Positions 55,456 to 64,000 of a DNA stretch of 64,000 bases are shown here, piece after piece. Made by a program: the position numbers and the translations under genes. Positions within the stretch are counted from its first letter, which is position 1. The number at the start of each line of letters is the position of its first letter. Source of the stretch: Portulaca oleracea (Eukaryota; Streptophyta; Magnoliopsida; Caryophyllales; Portulacaceae); contig CM055892.1 of assembly GCA_029582165.1 (NCBI GenBank), forward strand, positions 13,682,754-13,746,753. The letters are read 5' to 3'. The notes under the pieces were generated by a model, which saw only the letters and a program-made list of their open reading frames with translations, was not told where the DNA came from and searched no databases.

Positions 55456-56472
55456 CTAGTTAAGGGCCTCGACAGCAGACAGAATACCGGAGATTTGAGC
55501 CTGAAGAGCGGTTGTGGCGTCCTTCGCAGCAGCAGCAGTGTTGGAGGCCTCAACGGCCTTGACTTCATCAAGATGAAGCCAGGAGCCATCCGGTTGCTGT
55601 TGGTAGCCCAGATTGAGAAGTTGGGAGGCACTTATGGTGGGCAAGTTCAAGGAGGATTGATCAGTCTGGTTTAGAGGGACATTGCAGTGATGGAAGATTT
55701 TGGTCAACAGATTCCCATAGGGCAATGGTCCAGAGGGTGAGATAGCAGCTTTGATTATGTGCCGAACAACCATTTCTCTAATGTCCGTATGTCGGTCACG
55801 AAGGACATTGAGAAGGAAGGAGGCACAAGCTTTATTCACTGTTTCCTTGTTGGTACCTCTTGGAAGAATGGTACGAATAAGGATGTAATATAGAAAACGA
55901 GCTTCAGACTTCAGGCCAGTGTATTGAGAGGATTTTTGTTCGGATGGTCGAGCAAAGTGAGTACGAAGTTCTTGCTTTGGGTCAGAGGAAAGAGACAAAG
56001 GTGATTTGGTAGGATTTGGGTCAAGCTTCAGAATACGTTCAATTTGGGAGAGTGTGAGAAATATTTCAACACAAACAACAATAGTTTTAACAGATGGACG
56101 TTTAGAGTCAGGAACCAGATTTGCATAAAATTCGAGAATGAGGGAGGGATAGATTACCAGTTCACAGTCAAAGAACGTTGAGCAGCCCATAGCTTAGAGG
56201 GTTGAGAATGAGGGGAAAACTGGAAGAAGGGAGGTGATGTCGATATTTACGCAACACAGAATCTGGCGACTAGCCAAATTTTCCATACGTTGCTCGAGAG
56301 AAATGGAGAGAGCGGATGGAGGTTGAGAGACAATGGCGAGGGCAGCGGAGGATGAGGAATGAGATTCAGAGGAGTTGGGTGGAGTGGGGGATGGTTTTCG
56401 AGAGCGTAGCCTTTTGGCTACACTTGCTGGTGGGGAAGGAGCAACGGATTTCTGGGTGGGGCATTTCTTCAT
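55456..56472 (-). pseudogene. SIRE-2 third ORF, downstream of pol
   Basis: From ATG at 56472 to the stop at 55456 there is one frame of about 339 codons with a single nonsense codon (TAA, complement of 56194-56196). The N-terminus is basic and Pro/Ser-rich (VAKRLRSRKPSPTPP). The body is helical-looking with motifs such as KSEARFLYYILIRTILPRG, VVRHIIKAAIS and LPYGNLLTKIFHHCNV, resembling proteins annotated as putative plant transposon protein. The C-terminus is Ala-rich. Its position matches the env-like ORF of SIRE elements, but I see no signal peptide or clear membrane anchor. Function unknown. Confidence 0.7.
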
Positions 56473-56559
56473 GATGGTGATTTTAGGAGGAAAATAACTT
56501 GAAAAGAGAGGAAAAAGGGGTGAGGGGACCAAAGTGAAAATGACGGAGATGGTGGGGTA

Positions 56560-56900
56560 AAGGTGAAAAGGTGAAGGGTTTTAATAGAGGTTGGAGGAGG
56601 GAGGTTGGTAATTATGGAAGGAGGGAGTAACTGGGGAAAGTAATATGGGAAAGGGGGAAGGGATTATGATTGACGATTGGAAAAAGAGGAAGGAATGATT
56701 AATTGGATGTGATTGGGAAGGTGGACGGAGTGAAGAAGAGAGAGAAAAAGATTTTGAAATTTTCGAAGCAGAGAAGGAAGATATATGCGTCTGAAAAAAA
56801 GAAAGAAAATCTTTTCCAAAAAAACGACGGTTACACTTAACAGTTATGAGGGAACTGTAAGTACAACCATATGCCAAGGTTTATTAAGTAGGTCTCAAGG
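56560..56900 (-). promoter_or_regulatory. Pyrimidine-rich leader and possible splice acceptor before ORF3
   Basis: On the minus strand, TTTTCTTTCTTTTTTTCAG (complement near 56793-56811) forms a strong acceptor-like site about 320 bp upstream of the ORF3 ATG, followed by a CT-rich leader. This would allow a spliced subgenomic RNA; inference only. Confidence 0.4.
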
Positions 56901-57274
56901 TGGTACCAGGACAGGAATGTCAAGGTCCTTGGATGAGCATTTTGAGAGTTGAGAGCATACCTTGTGGGGAAGGTCCTTAGCCCCCCCTGAATAGAGGAGA
57001 GTTAATTCCCCCTCAAATGGTCATCCGGTTGCAGCATGCCAAGTTCCCTTCTATTAATTATGAATTGCTCTGTAGGAAGGGCTTTGGTGAAAATATCCGC
57101 CAGTTGTTGATGAGTGGGGACAAAGTCCAATGTAATGTGGCCTTTGTCTACATGATCTCTAATGAAGTGATGTCGAACTTGTATGTGTTTAGTGCGTGAG
57201 TGCTGAGCAGGATTCTTGGTGATTTGAATAGCACTTTGATTATCACACTTGATTGGAATGTTGGACAGATCTAC

Positions 57275-58200
57275 TCAGAGGTCCTTTAGTTGTTGTTCGA
57301 TCCATAGAAGTTGTGCACAGCAAGCACCAACTGCAATATATTCAGCCTCTGCGATAGATAAGGCAACGACATTTTGCTTTTTTGACTGCCAGGATATTAA
57401 TGACATTCCTAACATTTGACAACCTCCAGATATGCTTTTGCGGTCAGTTCTTGAGCCAGCAATGTCAGCATCGGAATATCCAATTAGATGAAGAGGAATG
57501 TTGCGGGGATACCATAGCCCAACGTCCTTAGTACATGCAAGATACCTCAATATTCTTTTGACTGCAACCAAGTGAGATTCCTTTGGAGAACGTTGAAATC
57601 GAGCGCATAAGCAAACACTAAACATGATGTCAGGACGACTAGCTGTTAGGTAAAGTAGAGATCCAATCATACCTCTGTAAAGTTTGTCAGGAATATCCTT
57701 ACCATCATAGTCATAATCAAGTTTTAGAGTTGAGGACATTGGAGTGCTACACTGCTTAGCATTTTCAAGACCATATTTCTTCAGAAGTTCCTTGACATAC
57801 TTACTTTGGTTAATGAAGATACCTTCATCATTTTGTTTGATTTGTAAGCCAAGAAAGAAACTTAGTTCCCCTACAAGACTCATTTCAAACTCCTTGCTCA
57901 TAATATCAGAGAATTCCTTCACTAGAATTTCATTAGTGGCTCCAAAAATAATATCATCAACATAAACTTGAATGATAGTGGAATCCTGACCTGTAAGTTT
58001 GATGAACAATGTTTTGTCTATGAGGCCTTTTGTGAATCCTTTTTTCAGAAGAAAGGAGCTTAGTCTTTCATACCAAGCTCTGGGAGTTGTTTGAGTCCAT
58101 AGAGGGCCTTCTGAAGTCTGTAAACATGAGTGTCTGGATCTTGTTGTTCAAATCTTGGAGGCTGTTTCTAGTCTTGATAGAAGGTTATCAACTGGATGAG
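57275..58200 (-). pseudogene. SIRE-2 reverse transcriptase (C-terminal) and RNase H
   Basis: The complement of 58200-58010 still reads the RT region ending RAWYERLSSFLLKKGFTKG, in shifted frames. 58009-57275 is open: YVDDIIFGATNE, FFLGLQIKQ, MIGSLLYLTASRPDIMFSVC, and RNase H with YSDADIAGS, SWQSKKQNVVALSIAEAEYIA. The RT N-terminal half, with the first catalytic Asp (the Q(M/L)DV.SAFLNG block), is missing, so the enzyme is inactive. Confidence 0.88.
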
Positions 58201-58429
58201 CAGGTTTGAACCTGTAGGTCCTTGATGGCTCCTCAACAATTTGTTATGCTGTATCATTATTTTGAGAAGTTTCTTCAGATAGATGTCCTTGTTCTTCCTC
58301 TGTTGTTTCTTCCTGTTCTGAATCTGGTTGTGGCGGATCAGCTGGAGGAATTTCTTCAGTTTGTGGAGGAGGACCTTGTTGAAATGTACGTGGGGTGTCC
58401 TCATCATCATCATCTTGATGAATTTGGAA

Positions 58430-59800
58430 TTATATAGAGGACCTTTCTGTAGTAGTTGTGGAAGTTTCATCAAAAACTACATGAATGGATTCTTCCACCT
58501 TTTTGGATGCTTTGATGTAAACTCTATAGGCCTTGCTATATAAGGAATATCCAACCAGTATTCCTTCTTCACTTCTTGGTTCAAATTTACTTAAGGCCTT
58601 TTTTCCATTGTAGTGAACGAAGCATTTGCATCCAATGGCCTTTAGGTGAGCTACATTTGGCGTTTTGCCCTTGAATAGCTCATATGGTGTTTTCTTCATG
58701 AAGGACCGTATTGTACATCTGTTGAGAATATAATTGGAAGCATATTTAATTTCAGCCCAAAGAAAGAGAGGTAGGTCATTCTCACAGATAATTGTTCTGG
58801 CCATATTTTCTAGTGTGCGGTTCTTCCTTTCAACCACACCATTTTGTTGTGGTGTCCTTGGAGCAGAGAAATTGTGTGTGACACCTTCTTGATCATAGAA
58901 TCTTCCAAATTGATCTTTGTTGTCAAATTCCCTTCCATGATTTGTTCTTATAGCCACTAGACTGAGTCCTATAAGGACCTTGAGTTGTCTGTATAATTTC
59001 TCAAACCCAGGGTAAGCTTCTGTCTTATCCTTCAAAAATAGAACCCAGGTAAATCTTGAATAATCATCAACAATGACTAGTATGTAAGAACGTCCTCCTA
59101 GACTCTTGTAGGGAATAGGACCACAGAGGTCCATATGCAACAATTCTAAACATCTAGAGGTGGTTACTTGAGTCAGCGGTTTAAAGGAGGTTCTGGTCTG
59201 TTTTCCTCTTGTGCATGCATCACATACTTTGTCATGAATGAAGTTCTGAGATGATAATCCTTTGACTAGGCCTAGGGTTTTTAACTTTTGAAGGGTTTTC
59301 ATGTTTATATGTCCTAATATGCGATGCCATAACCAGGTTTCGTCTGATGCAGCTCTAAGACATGTAAGGTCATTGGTCAGGGGATCACTAAGGTCAATAA
59401 CATACACATTGTTCATCCGATGACCTCTAAGGACTATTTCATGAGACTCTTTCTCTACTACACATGAGTTCTTATTGAACCAAACTCTGTAACTTCTATC
59501 ATAGAATTGAGAAATACTTAAAAGATTGTACTCTAAACCTTCTACGAAATATACATCATTTATACAGTTTTTTGAGTCCTTACCAACCTTGCCGACTCCA
59601 AGGATTTTCCCTTGGCTTTTGTATCCAAACGTTACCTTCCCACTTTTGTTGTCCTTGAGTTCTCTGAATTTGGTTGGATCTCCAGTCATGTGTCTCGAGC
59701 ATCCGTTGTCCAAATACCAGAGGTCGTTGTGAGCCCTGAGACATACCTGCACTGAAGGACATTATACCTTTCTTTGGTCGAGGTTTTTTAAGAGAAGATT
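58430..59800 (-). pseudogene. SIRE-2 protease start and integrase
   Basis: An open frame of about 440 codons with WYLDNGCSRHMTGD (protease triad DNG rather than DSG), LWHRILGHINMKTL and CDACTRGKQTR (HHCC finger), and the core HMDLCGP, IRTNHGREF and QQNGVVERKNRTL. The second catalytic Asp is Asn in this copy. The C-terminal part reads CKCFVHYNGKK and EEGILVGYSLYSKAYRV. It overlaps the gag frame at 59580-59752 in +1 register. Confidence 0.9.
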
Positions 59801-61314
59801 TTTTGTCTTGAGGGATAGGTACTGTGTTTGTCTTCTTTGGAACCCACTTGGCTTTGGCCTTTGGTTTTGGTATATTTGTAGGTTTGTGAAGGGGTAAGGG
59901 AGTTGTTCTAGTTTTTGGTGAACCAGGTTGGTCAGTAGAGGTCTTTCTCTCAGAGTGTAGGGTAGAGTGACTTTGGTTGATTTCTTGATTGAGAATGAGG
60001 TTCAGCTCTTTTCGGTCTTGCAACATTTCATCTCTCATACTGACATTATCAGCTGTGAGATTTTTTATTATCTCATGTTGGGTTGCTATGGTTTTAGAAT
60101 TTGTTTCAGCAACTCTAGTGAGGTAGTGTGCTTTGTCGGTGAGGGTTGCAATATAATCAAGCAGATTAAGCAATCTTAACTTCAAGTTATATTCAGGGGC
60201 ATTTAAGAAAGAGATCAGTAAATACCTCCTCATCGTCATCTGTTTGTGTTTCTGTTAGGTCCTTTGCCATGAGACAAAGATTGGAAATCTCCTCAGACTC
60301 GCTTTCACTTTCACTACCTTCACTTTCACTCCATGTGGCAACCATAGCTTTGCTGCTCAATCTTTTTCCTCTGAGATCACTTTGTTCTCTGACCTTCTTT
60401 ACGTGTGGACATTCTCTAACCAAGTGATCTGTTGCACCACAAGAAAAGCATTTGTATTCATTTTCATCCTTGGTTTGAGTTTTACCTTTGGGTGAAGGTC
60501 ATTTGGAGGATGATTCTCTTAGGCAGCCATAGAATCTGGGATTTTGTCTGTATAGCCGTTTGAAACCTTTAGCCAGCATGGCCATGGTTTCTTCATTATC
60601 ATCTTCAGATTCTTCTTCTGGTTCCTTGTTGCTTTTGAGGGCAATGTCCTTGGTCTGAGTGCCTTTAGACAGACGAATTTCGTGTACAAGGAGCTTCCCT
60701 ATCAGCTCTTCAAGCTTCAATGTCTCCAGATCTTGGGCTTCTTCGATAGCAGTTACTTTTGGTCCCCATTTGTGTCTGGGCAGACACTGAAGGACCTTGT
60801 TCACTTGCTCTTCATTTGTATATGTTTTTCCAAGAGACTTGAGGTGGTTGATTATTGCACTGAATCTTTTGAACATTGATTCAATGGATTCATTTTCTTC
60901 CATCTTGAAGCCTTCATACTTTTGAACCAGTATATTGATCTTGGTCTTTTTCACCTGATTGGTTCCTTCATAGGTCGTGACCAAGTAGTCCCATATCTGT
61001 TGGGCTGTATCAAGATTAGAGACACTTTCAAATTCGTTAGAGTTAAGACTGCATATTAAAAGATAATGAGCATGAGTATTCTTTTTGGCCTGCTCTTTTT
61101 CAATATCTGAGTATTCAGTACTATCTTTGTTGCTCGTTGTGCCATCCGCAGCAGTCTTTTGAGGTGTTGGAAAATTCCCTTTGGTGACTATGTCCCAAAT
61201 GTCCTGGTCTTGATTTCTCAAGAAGATCTCCATTTGGCGTTTCCAAATTCTGTAGTTGCCACCAATTAACAATGGTGATCTGTTCCATGAACGTCCTTGA
61301 CTTAGATCTCCCAT
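59580..61314 (-). pseudogene. SIRE-2 gag
   Basis: From ATG 61314: GGNYRIWKRQMEIFLRNQDQ, the UBN2-type core (QIWDYLVTTYEGTNQVKKTK, RHKWGPKVTAIEEAQDLE) and GFKRLYRQNPRF. TGA at 60499-60501 stops it. Next, in the same frame, comes a CCHC knuckle (CFSCGATDHLVREC, complement of about 60452-60411) and an acidic Ser/Glu stretch to 60193. The tail (60239-59580) lies in another frame, with a coiled-coil-like segment (ADNVSMRDEMLQDRKELN) and a basic WVPKK region. It is the counterpart of the gag at 2925-5078. Confidence 0.88.
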
Positions 61315-61344
61315 GTTATGACACTACAAAGAAAGTGACTTTTA

Positions 61345-61590
61345 CCAACAGATTGCCAGTGACAGATATAATATATGTTGGTAAAAGTGCTGATTTACCA
61401 ACAGATTAAATATCTGTTGGTATTATTGATAATTTACCAACAGTTATTTTATCCGTTGGTAAAAATTTTTTATACCAACAGATACAAATTTAACTGTTGG
61501 TATTAAATTTACAGTATCAACAAATGAATTATACGTTGGTATTATATGAATTTTACCGACAGATAAAAAATGTTGGTATTAATCTAAACA
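61345..61590. repeat. CACTA subterminal hairpin repeats
   Basis: Units pairing ACCAACAGAT with ATCTGTTGGT every 35-45 bp; likely transposase-binding arrays by analogy with other CACTA elements. Confidence 0.78.
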
Positions 61591-61599
61591 CTTAGGCGC

Positions 61600-62285
61600 A
61601 ATGTACACTAAAAAAATTGCAAATACACATCTGGGCGGGATTTTTTTTGGTGAAATTTGTAACTACCGCCTATTGGAAAAAGGCATCAGGAAGGGAAAAT
61701 AAAAGACAAACTAATTACAGTATTTTGCTCAATTCTCTCCTCTTTCTCTTTCCCCTTGCCTGGTTCGCAATGCAACCCTAGCAATGCACGCCTTCATCTT
61801 CTTCTTCCTCCTCCAATTCTTCCTCCTTCAATCTTCTGCAAATCCAAACATATACCCATTAACATTCTTAAACAAATAACAGCTAATTCGTTCCCTTTTT
61901 CTTCTTCTTCTTTCCTCCCCCTTCTCTGCCTCCTCTTTTAATTTCTTCTTCCATAATACATTTCCCAGATTCATCGTTCATTCAATTCAAACCTCGAAAT
62001 TCCGTCCATATTTGTTGAATGTCACACCCCCTTTCCCCCCGTTTTCCACCTCTCGATTATTATTGTTTTTTTTTTTGTCTGAATCACGATTGAGCAGCAG
62101 CAGATCCATCCCTGAACAATAAAACCGAGGATGAAATACACCCAGAAAATTGATTCCGAGCCAAATATTTCCGAGCTCCGACGCAACTCGCTTCTAGTCC
62201 CCACCGCAGCAATTCCCCACCCAGGCACCCACGACGTTGTTCGCTGCCGTCGTCGTCGGCCGCTTCGTCCGATCCTCAACAAATC

Positions 62286-62320
<35 letters not shown>

Positions 62321-62393
62321 ATTTTGATTTCCTCATTTCCAGTTTCATTTTGTTGAAAGTTTTCCTTTTTTCCCTCTGTGATGTCATGTATAG
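61600..62393 (+). other. Gene-like non-TE sequence, probable captured leader
   Basis: GC-richer, CT-rich sequence with TCTTCTTCTTCC tracts and a (CT)n run at 62287-62317, followed by an intron-like stretch ending GTATAG. It looks like the 5' end of a plant gene but no protein is recognised here. Confidence 0.4.
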
Positions 62394-62660
62394 CTTCTGG
62401 TGAATGATGAGCTCATTTGGGACAACGACACGCCATTTCTAGAGCCTTGCATCGATCGAATTGCTAATACTGTTGGAAAGGTGTGCTTATTTTGGTTTTG
62501 AAATGTTAGGGTTTTGATTTTTGGTTTTATGTTTATGGTTTGGTGTGCCTCTGTGTTGCAGTATGAGGCATTGGCTTGGCTGTGCGGAGGATTAAGGTTC
62601 TTCGCACACTTGCTTCGCTGCTGCCTGGAATGACAAGGCTTCAAAGATACCTTTTCTAAG
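62394..62660 (+). pseudogene. Captured fragment of mitochondrial complex I subunit NDUFB8-like gene
   Basis: The first piece (62394-62480) reads VNDELIWDNDTPFLEPC, then IDRIANTVGK, and ends at a GTGTGC donor. After an 81-bp intron ending TTGCAG, the second piece (62562-about 62660) reads YEALAWLCGGLRFF. After a frameshift it resumes as AAWNDKASKIPF. This is the conserved block of plant NADH dehydrogenase 1 beta subcomplex subunit 8. The start, import region and C-terminus are missing. The intact exon-intron junction shows genomic DNA, not a cDNA, was captured. It is non-functional here and lies within the presumed CACTA element. Confidence 0.72.
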
Positions 62661-63190
62661 TTGAGTTATGGAAAATGTCGATAGTTTAATTGATCGGATA
62701 TGTTAATGGTTCAGTGTTTGATAAGATTACTTGAAGATATTCTGATGTTGATTCAATTTTTTCTGTTGTGTTTCAAGTGTTTGCAACGACCATTTGTTTG
62801 AATTTATTGCACAACAGTAAGCTTAATTCTAACCTTATTTCAATGCCCACTTAGCTCTGTCGAGTGTTCTTGCTTGTAGGGATATATACATGTCAATTTA
62901 GTGCATGTAAAGAAACATTCTGTATAAGAAGCTAGGATTAGAATTTTTATGGATGACCATGAATTTGCATTTCAGATATGGAATTTTACTTAAATGAAAT
63001 CATTTTATCTTTAAATTTAGGTTTTGTGCATCAAATGTTTTTCCTGTTGCTCTATATAAAGGAGATTAGCATCTCATAGTAAGACACTTTTTCATTTTCT
63101 AAAATCACAATACACATATATACATTCTTTTCTTCTCTCTTTGTGGTTTATTCATTCAAGATTTTCAAACCAAGATAAAGAGATTTGACA
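62661..63190 (+). repeat. Sequence ending in a Copia 5' LTR end
   Basis: The right part has TCTATATAAAGGAG (about 63051) as a TATA element and ends GATTTGACA at 63190, directly before a primer site. The LTR's left border could not be set from one copy. Confidence 0.5.
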
Positions 63191-63203
63191 TGGTACCAAA
63201 GCT
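63191..63203 (+). promoter_or_regulatory. Primer binding site of Copia element C
   Basis: TGGTACCAAAGCT resembles TGGTATCAGAGC with two changes, just after an LTR-like end. Confidence 0.6.
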
Positions 63204-63328
63204 AGGAATTGCCTTCTGCTGATCTTCTGGAAATCTGGTGGTATTCAATCTTGTTTTTCATCTTTATGTTTGCTTAGTATTTTGTTTCTGTCTTCTTTCC
63301 TTTTCGGAACATCATTACTCACTCTGAA

Positions 63329-64000
63329 ATGGCCGGAATAGATGAATTGGTTGGGTTAGATCATATTTTGTATCTCCGTTATTCACACAGCCTTGGTTTT
63401 AGTCTAACCAATGAGCCTTTAAATGGTTCAAACTATGGTCAACAACATAGATCTTGCGAGGCTTCTTTAAAAGCCAAGAAAAAACTGAGTTTTGTTGAAG
63501 TGAATTTTAAAAACCTGCTGATAATTCGCCTCTTTTGCCTTATTAGCCGCTTCAATCTGTGTGCAATAGTATGTTCATTTTCTTGGCTACTTCGATCTGT
63601 GTTTCTAGCATTCTGTACACTGCTACTTCTGCTCAAATCTGGAATGATCTTAAGGATAGATTCAACTTTAATCAAGGTGCTAAAATCTATCAATTGCGAC
63701 AAGAAATGAGTAATCTTAGTCCAGGGAACCTTTCTATATTTTGTTATTTCACTAAATGCAAGCAACTATGGGATGAATAAGTTATGACTATTACTCCCTG
63801 TAATTGTGAGTTCTAATGTTTTGCCTCAAAACTTATAGCTAGACAACAGTTATTTCAATTCTTTATGCAACTTAATGATCCGTACAAGGTTGTTAGAGGT
63901 AATGAGAAGCCACAAAAATGTGTTGCCAATGTACAATCTGAAGTTGATAGTTCTTCTCAAGCAATTCAAGATATGTCCAGGCACACACTGAGCAATGAAG
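63329..64000 (+). pseudogene. Copia element C gag, partial
   Basis: From ATG 63329: LYLRYSHSLGFSLTNEPLNGSNY and KAKKKLSFVEV match the Copia gag N-terminus found in many plant elements. After a frameshift near 63530, SSILYTATSAQIWNDLKDRF, YQLRQEMSNLSPGN and FTKCKQLWDE continue it. TAA at 63778 and later shifts break it; QQLFQFFMQLNDPYKVVRG is readable near 63845. It runs off the window. Confidence 0.8.

Larger units (their letters stand above)
54163..61321 (-). mobile_element. SIRE-like Copia element 2 (minus strand) with a third ORF
   Basis: The 3' LTR (54163-55195) is at the left, followed rightward by ORF3, RT/RNase H, integrase/protease and gag. The element is broken by stops, frameshifts and a deletion in RT. 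Its 5' UTR, primer site and 5' LTR are not present: a CACTA-type terminus interrupts it at 61322, a few bases upstream of the gag ATG. GTCCTT/AAGGAC hexamers are strongly enriched (26 by my count). Confidence 0.88.
61322..64000 (+). mobile_element. CACTA-type transposon, left end (right end outside window)
   Basis: Starts CACTACAAAGAAAGT, a plant CACTA (En/Spm) terminus, after TGA that may be the 3-bp target repeat. Subterminal repeats run from 61345 to about 61590: six alternations of (T)ACCAACAGAT and (T)CTGTTGGTA. No transposase is seen in the visible part, and the matching right terminus is not in the window. It contains an NDUFB8-like gene fragment and a nested Copia. Confidence 0.72.

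Noticed and set aside
55456..56472. Calling ORF3 of SIRE-2 an envelope glycoprotein
   Set aside because: Position fits the env-like ORF of SIRE elements, but there is no signal peptide, membrane anchor or cysteine pattern visible.
61756..61941. Short Pro/Ser/Leu-rich + strand frame
   Set aside because: CT-rich leader-like sequence; no family signature.
51194..64000. Exon 2 and later exons of ABCB copy 2
   Set aside because: I searched for NATMMCMVAIG-like and [15 protein letters not shown] coding and found none; the rest is intron-like sequence or transposon.
1..64000. CRISPR arrays, phage, operons, bacterial terminators
   Set aside because: Nothing fits; the window is plant nuclear DNA with GT-AG introns and plant transposons.

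Overview
This is a plant nuclear window, most likely from a eudicot. It is AT-rich and intron-bearing, with dense Ty1/Copia elements, a TRIM, MITEs and a decayed endogenous pararetrovirus. I cannot name the species. No bacterial-type operons, tRNA genes or CRISPR arrays are visible. The host genes I can support are a tandem pair of full-size ABC transporter B (P-glycoprotein/MDR, ABCB15-like) genes. Almost everything else is transposon, much of it nested.

Layout. 1-1774: minus-strand LINE (ORF1 and endonuclease), cut by 1775-5990, a SIRE-like Copia element with gag but nearly no pol and a truncated 3' LTR. 6207-6916: a TRIM. 7709-8253: a hairpin MITE with a 9-bp target-site duplication (TSD). 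9403-9702: a Stowaway-like MITE just upstream of ABCB copy 1. 10029-47080: ABCB copy 1 in seven exons. Its first intron is about 27 kb. It holds a Pack-MULE with a 4-coumarate:CoA ligase-like fragment (14387-15736), a minisatellite (16265-17160), a hAT MITE (18021-18682) and a minus-strand Copia element (18717-36279, TSD GTATC). That Copia was itself split by a plus-strand Copia (19637-24971, TSD GATCC), by a Helitron-like element and by a TIR-bounded segment enclosing a broken caulimovirid (about 29.4-35.8 kb). Intron 3 holds MITEs and two 5S-rRNA-like, Cassandra-type segments.

47081-50690 is intergenic, with a possible Ty3 LTR remnant and a large AT-rich foldback. 50990-51193 is exon 1 of ABCB copy 2. 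Its promoter and early intron are clearly duplicated from copy 1 (about 9717-11915 against 50690-53765). The rest of copy 2 is not in the window. Its intron carries a minus-strand SIRE-like Copia (54163-61321) with a third ORF downstream of pol. The 5' side of that Copia is interrupted at 61322 by a CACTA-type terminus. Inside this presumed CACTA element are two exons of a mitochondrial complex I NDUFB8-like gene and the start of another Copia gag that runs off the end.

How the parts relate. ABCB copy 1 has good splice sites and intact ATP-binding motifs, but one in-frame TAG (46088-46090) at a normally Trp position would remove the second nucleotide-binding domain. Copy 2 cannot be judged. 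Every transposon checked has stops, frameshifts or deletions, so none looks autonomous. The most notable observations are two TE-captured gene fragments, the virus inside a TIR element inside an LTR, family-specific dispersed short motifs in the two SIRE-like elements, and a conserved +1 gag/pol overlap.
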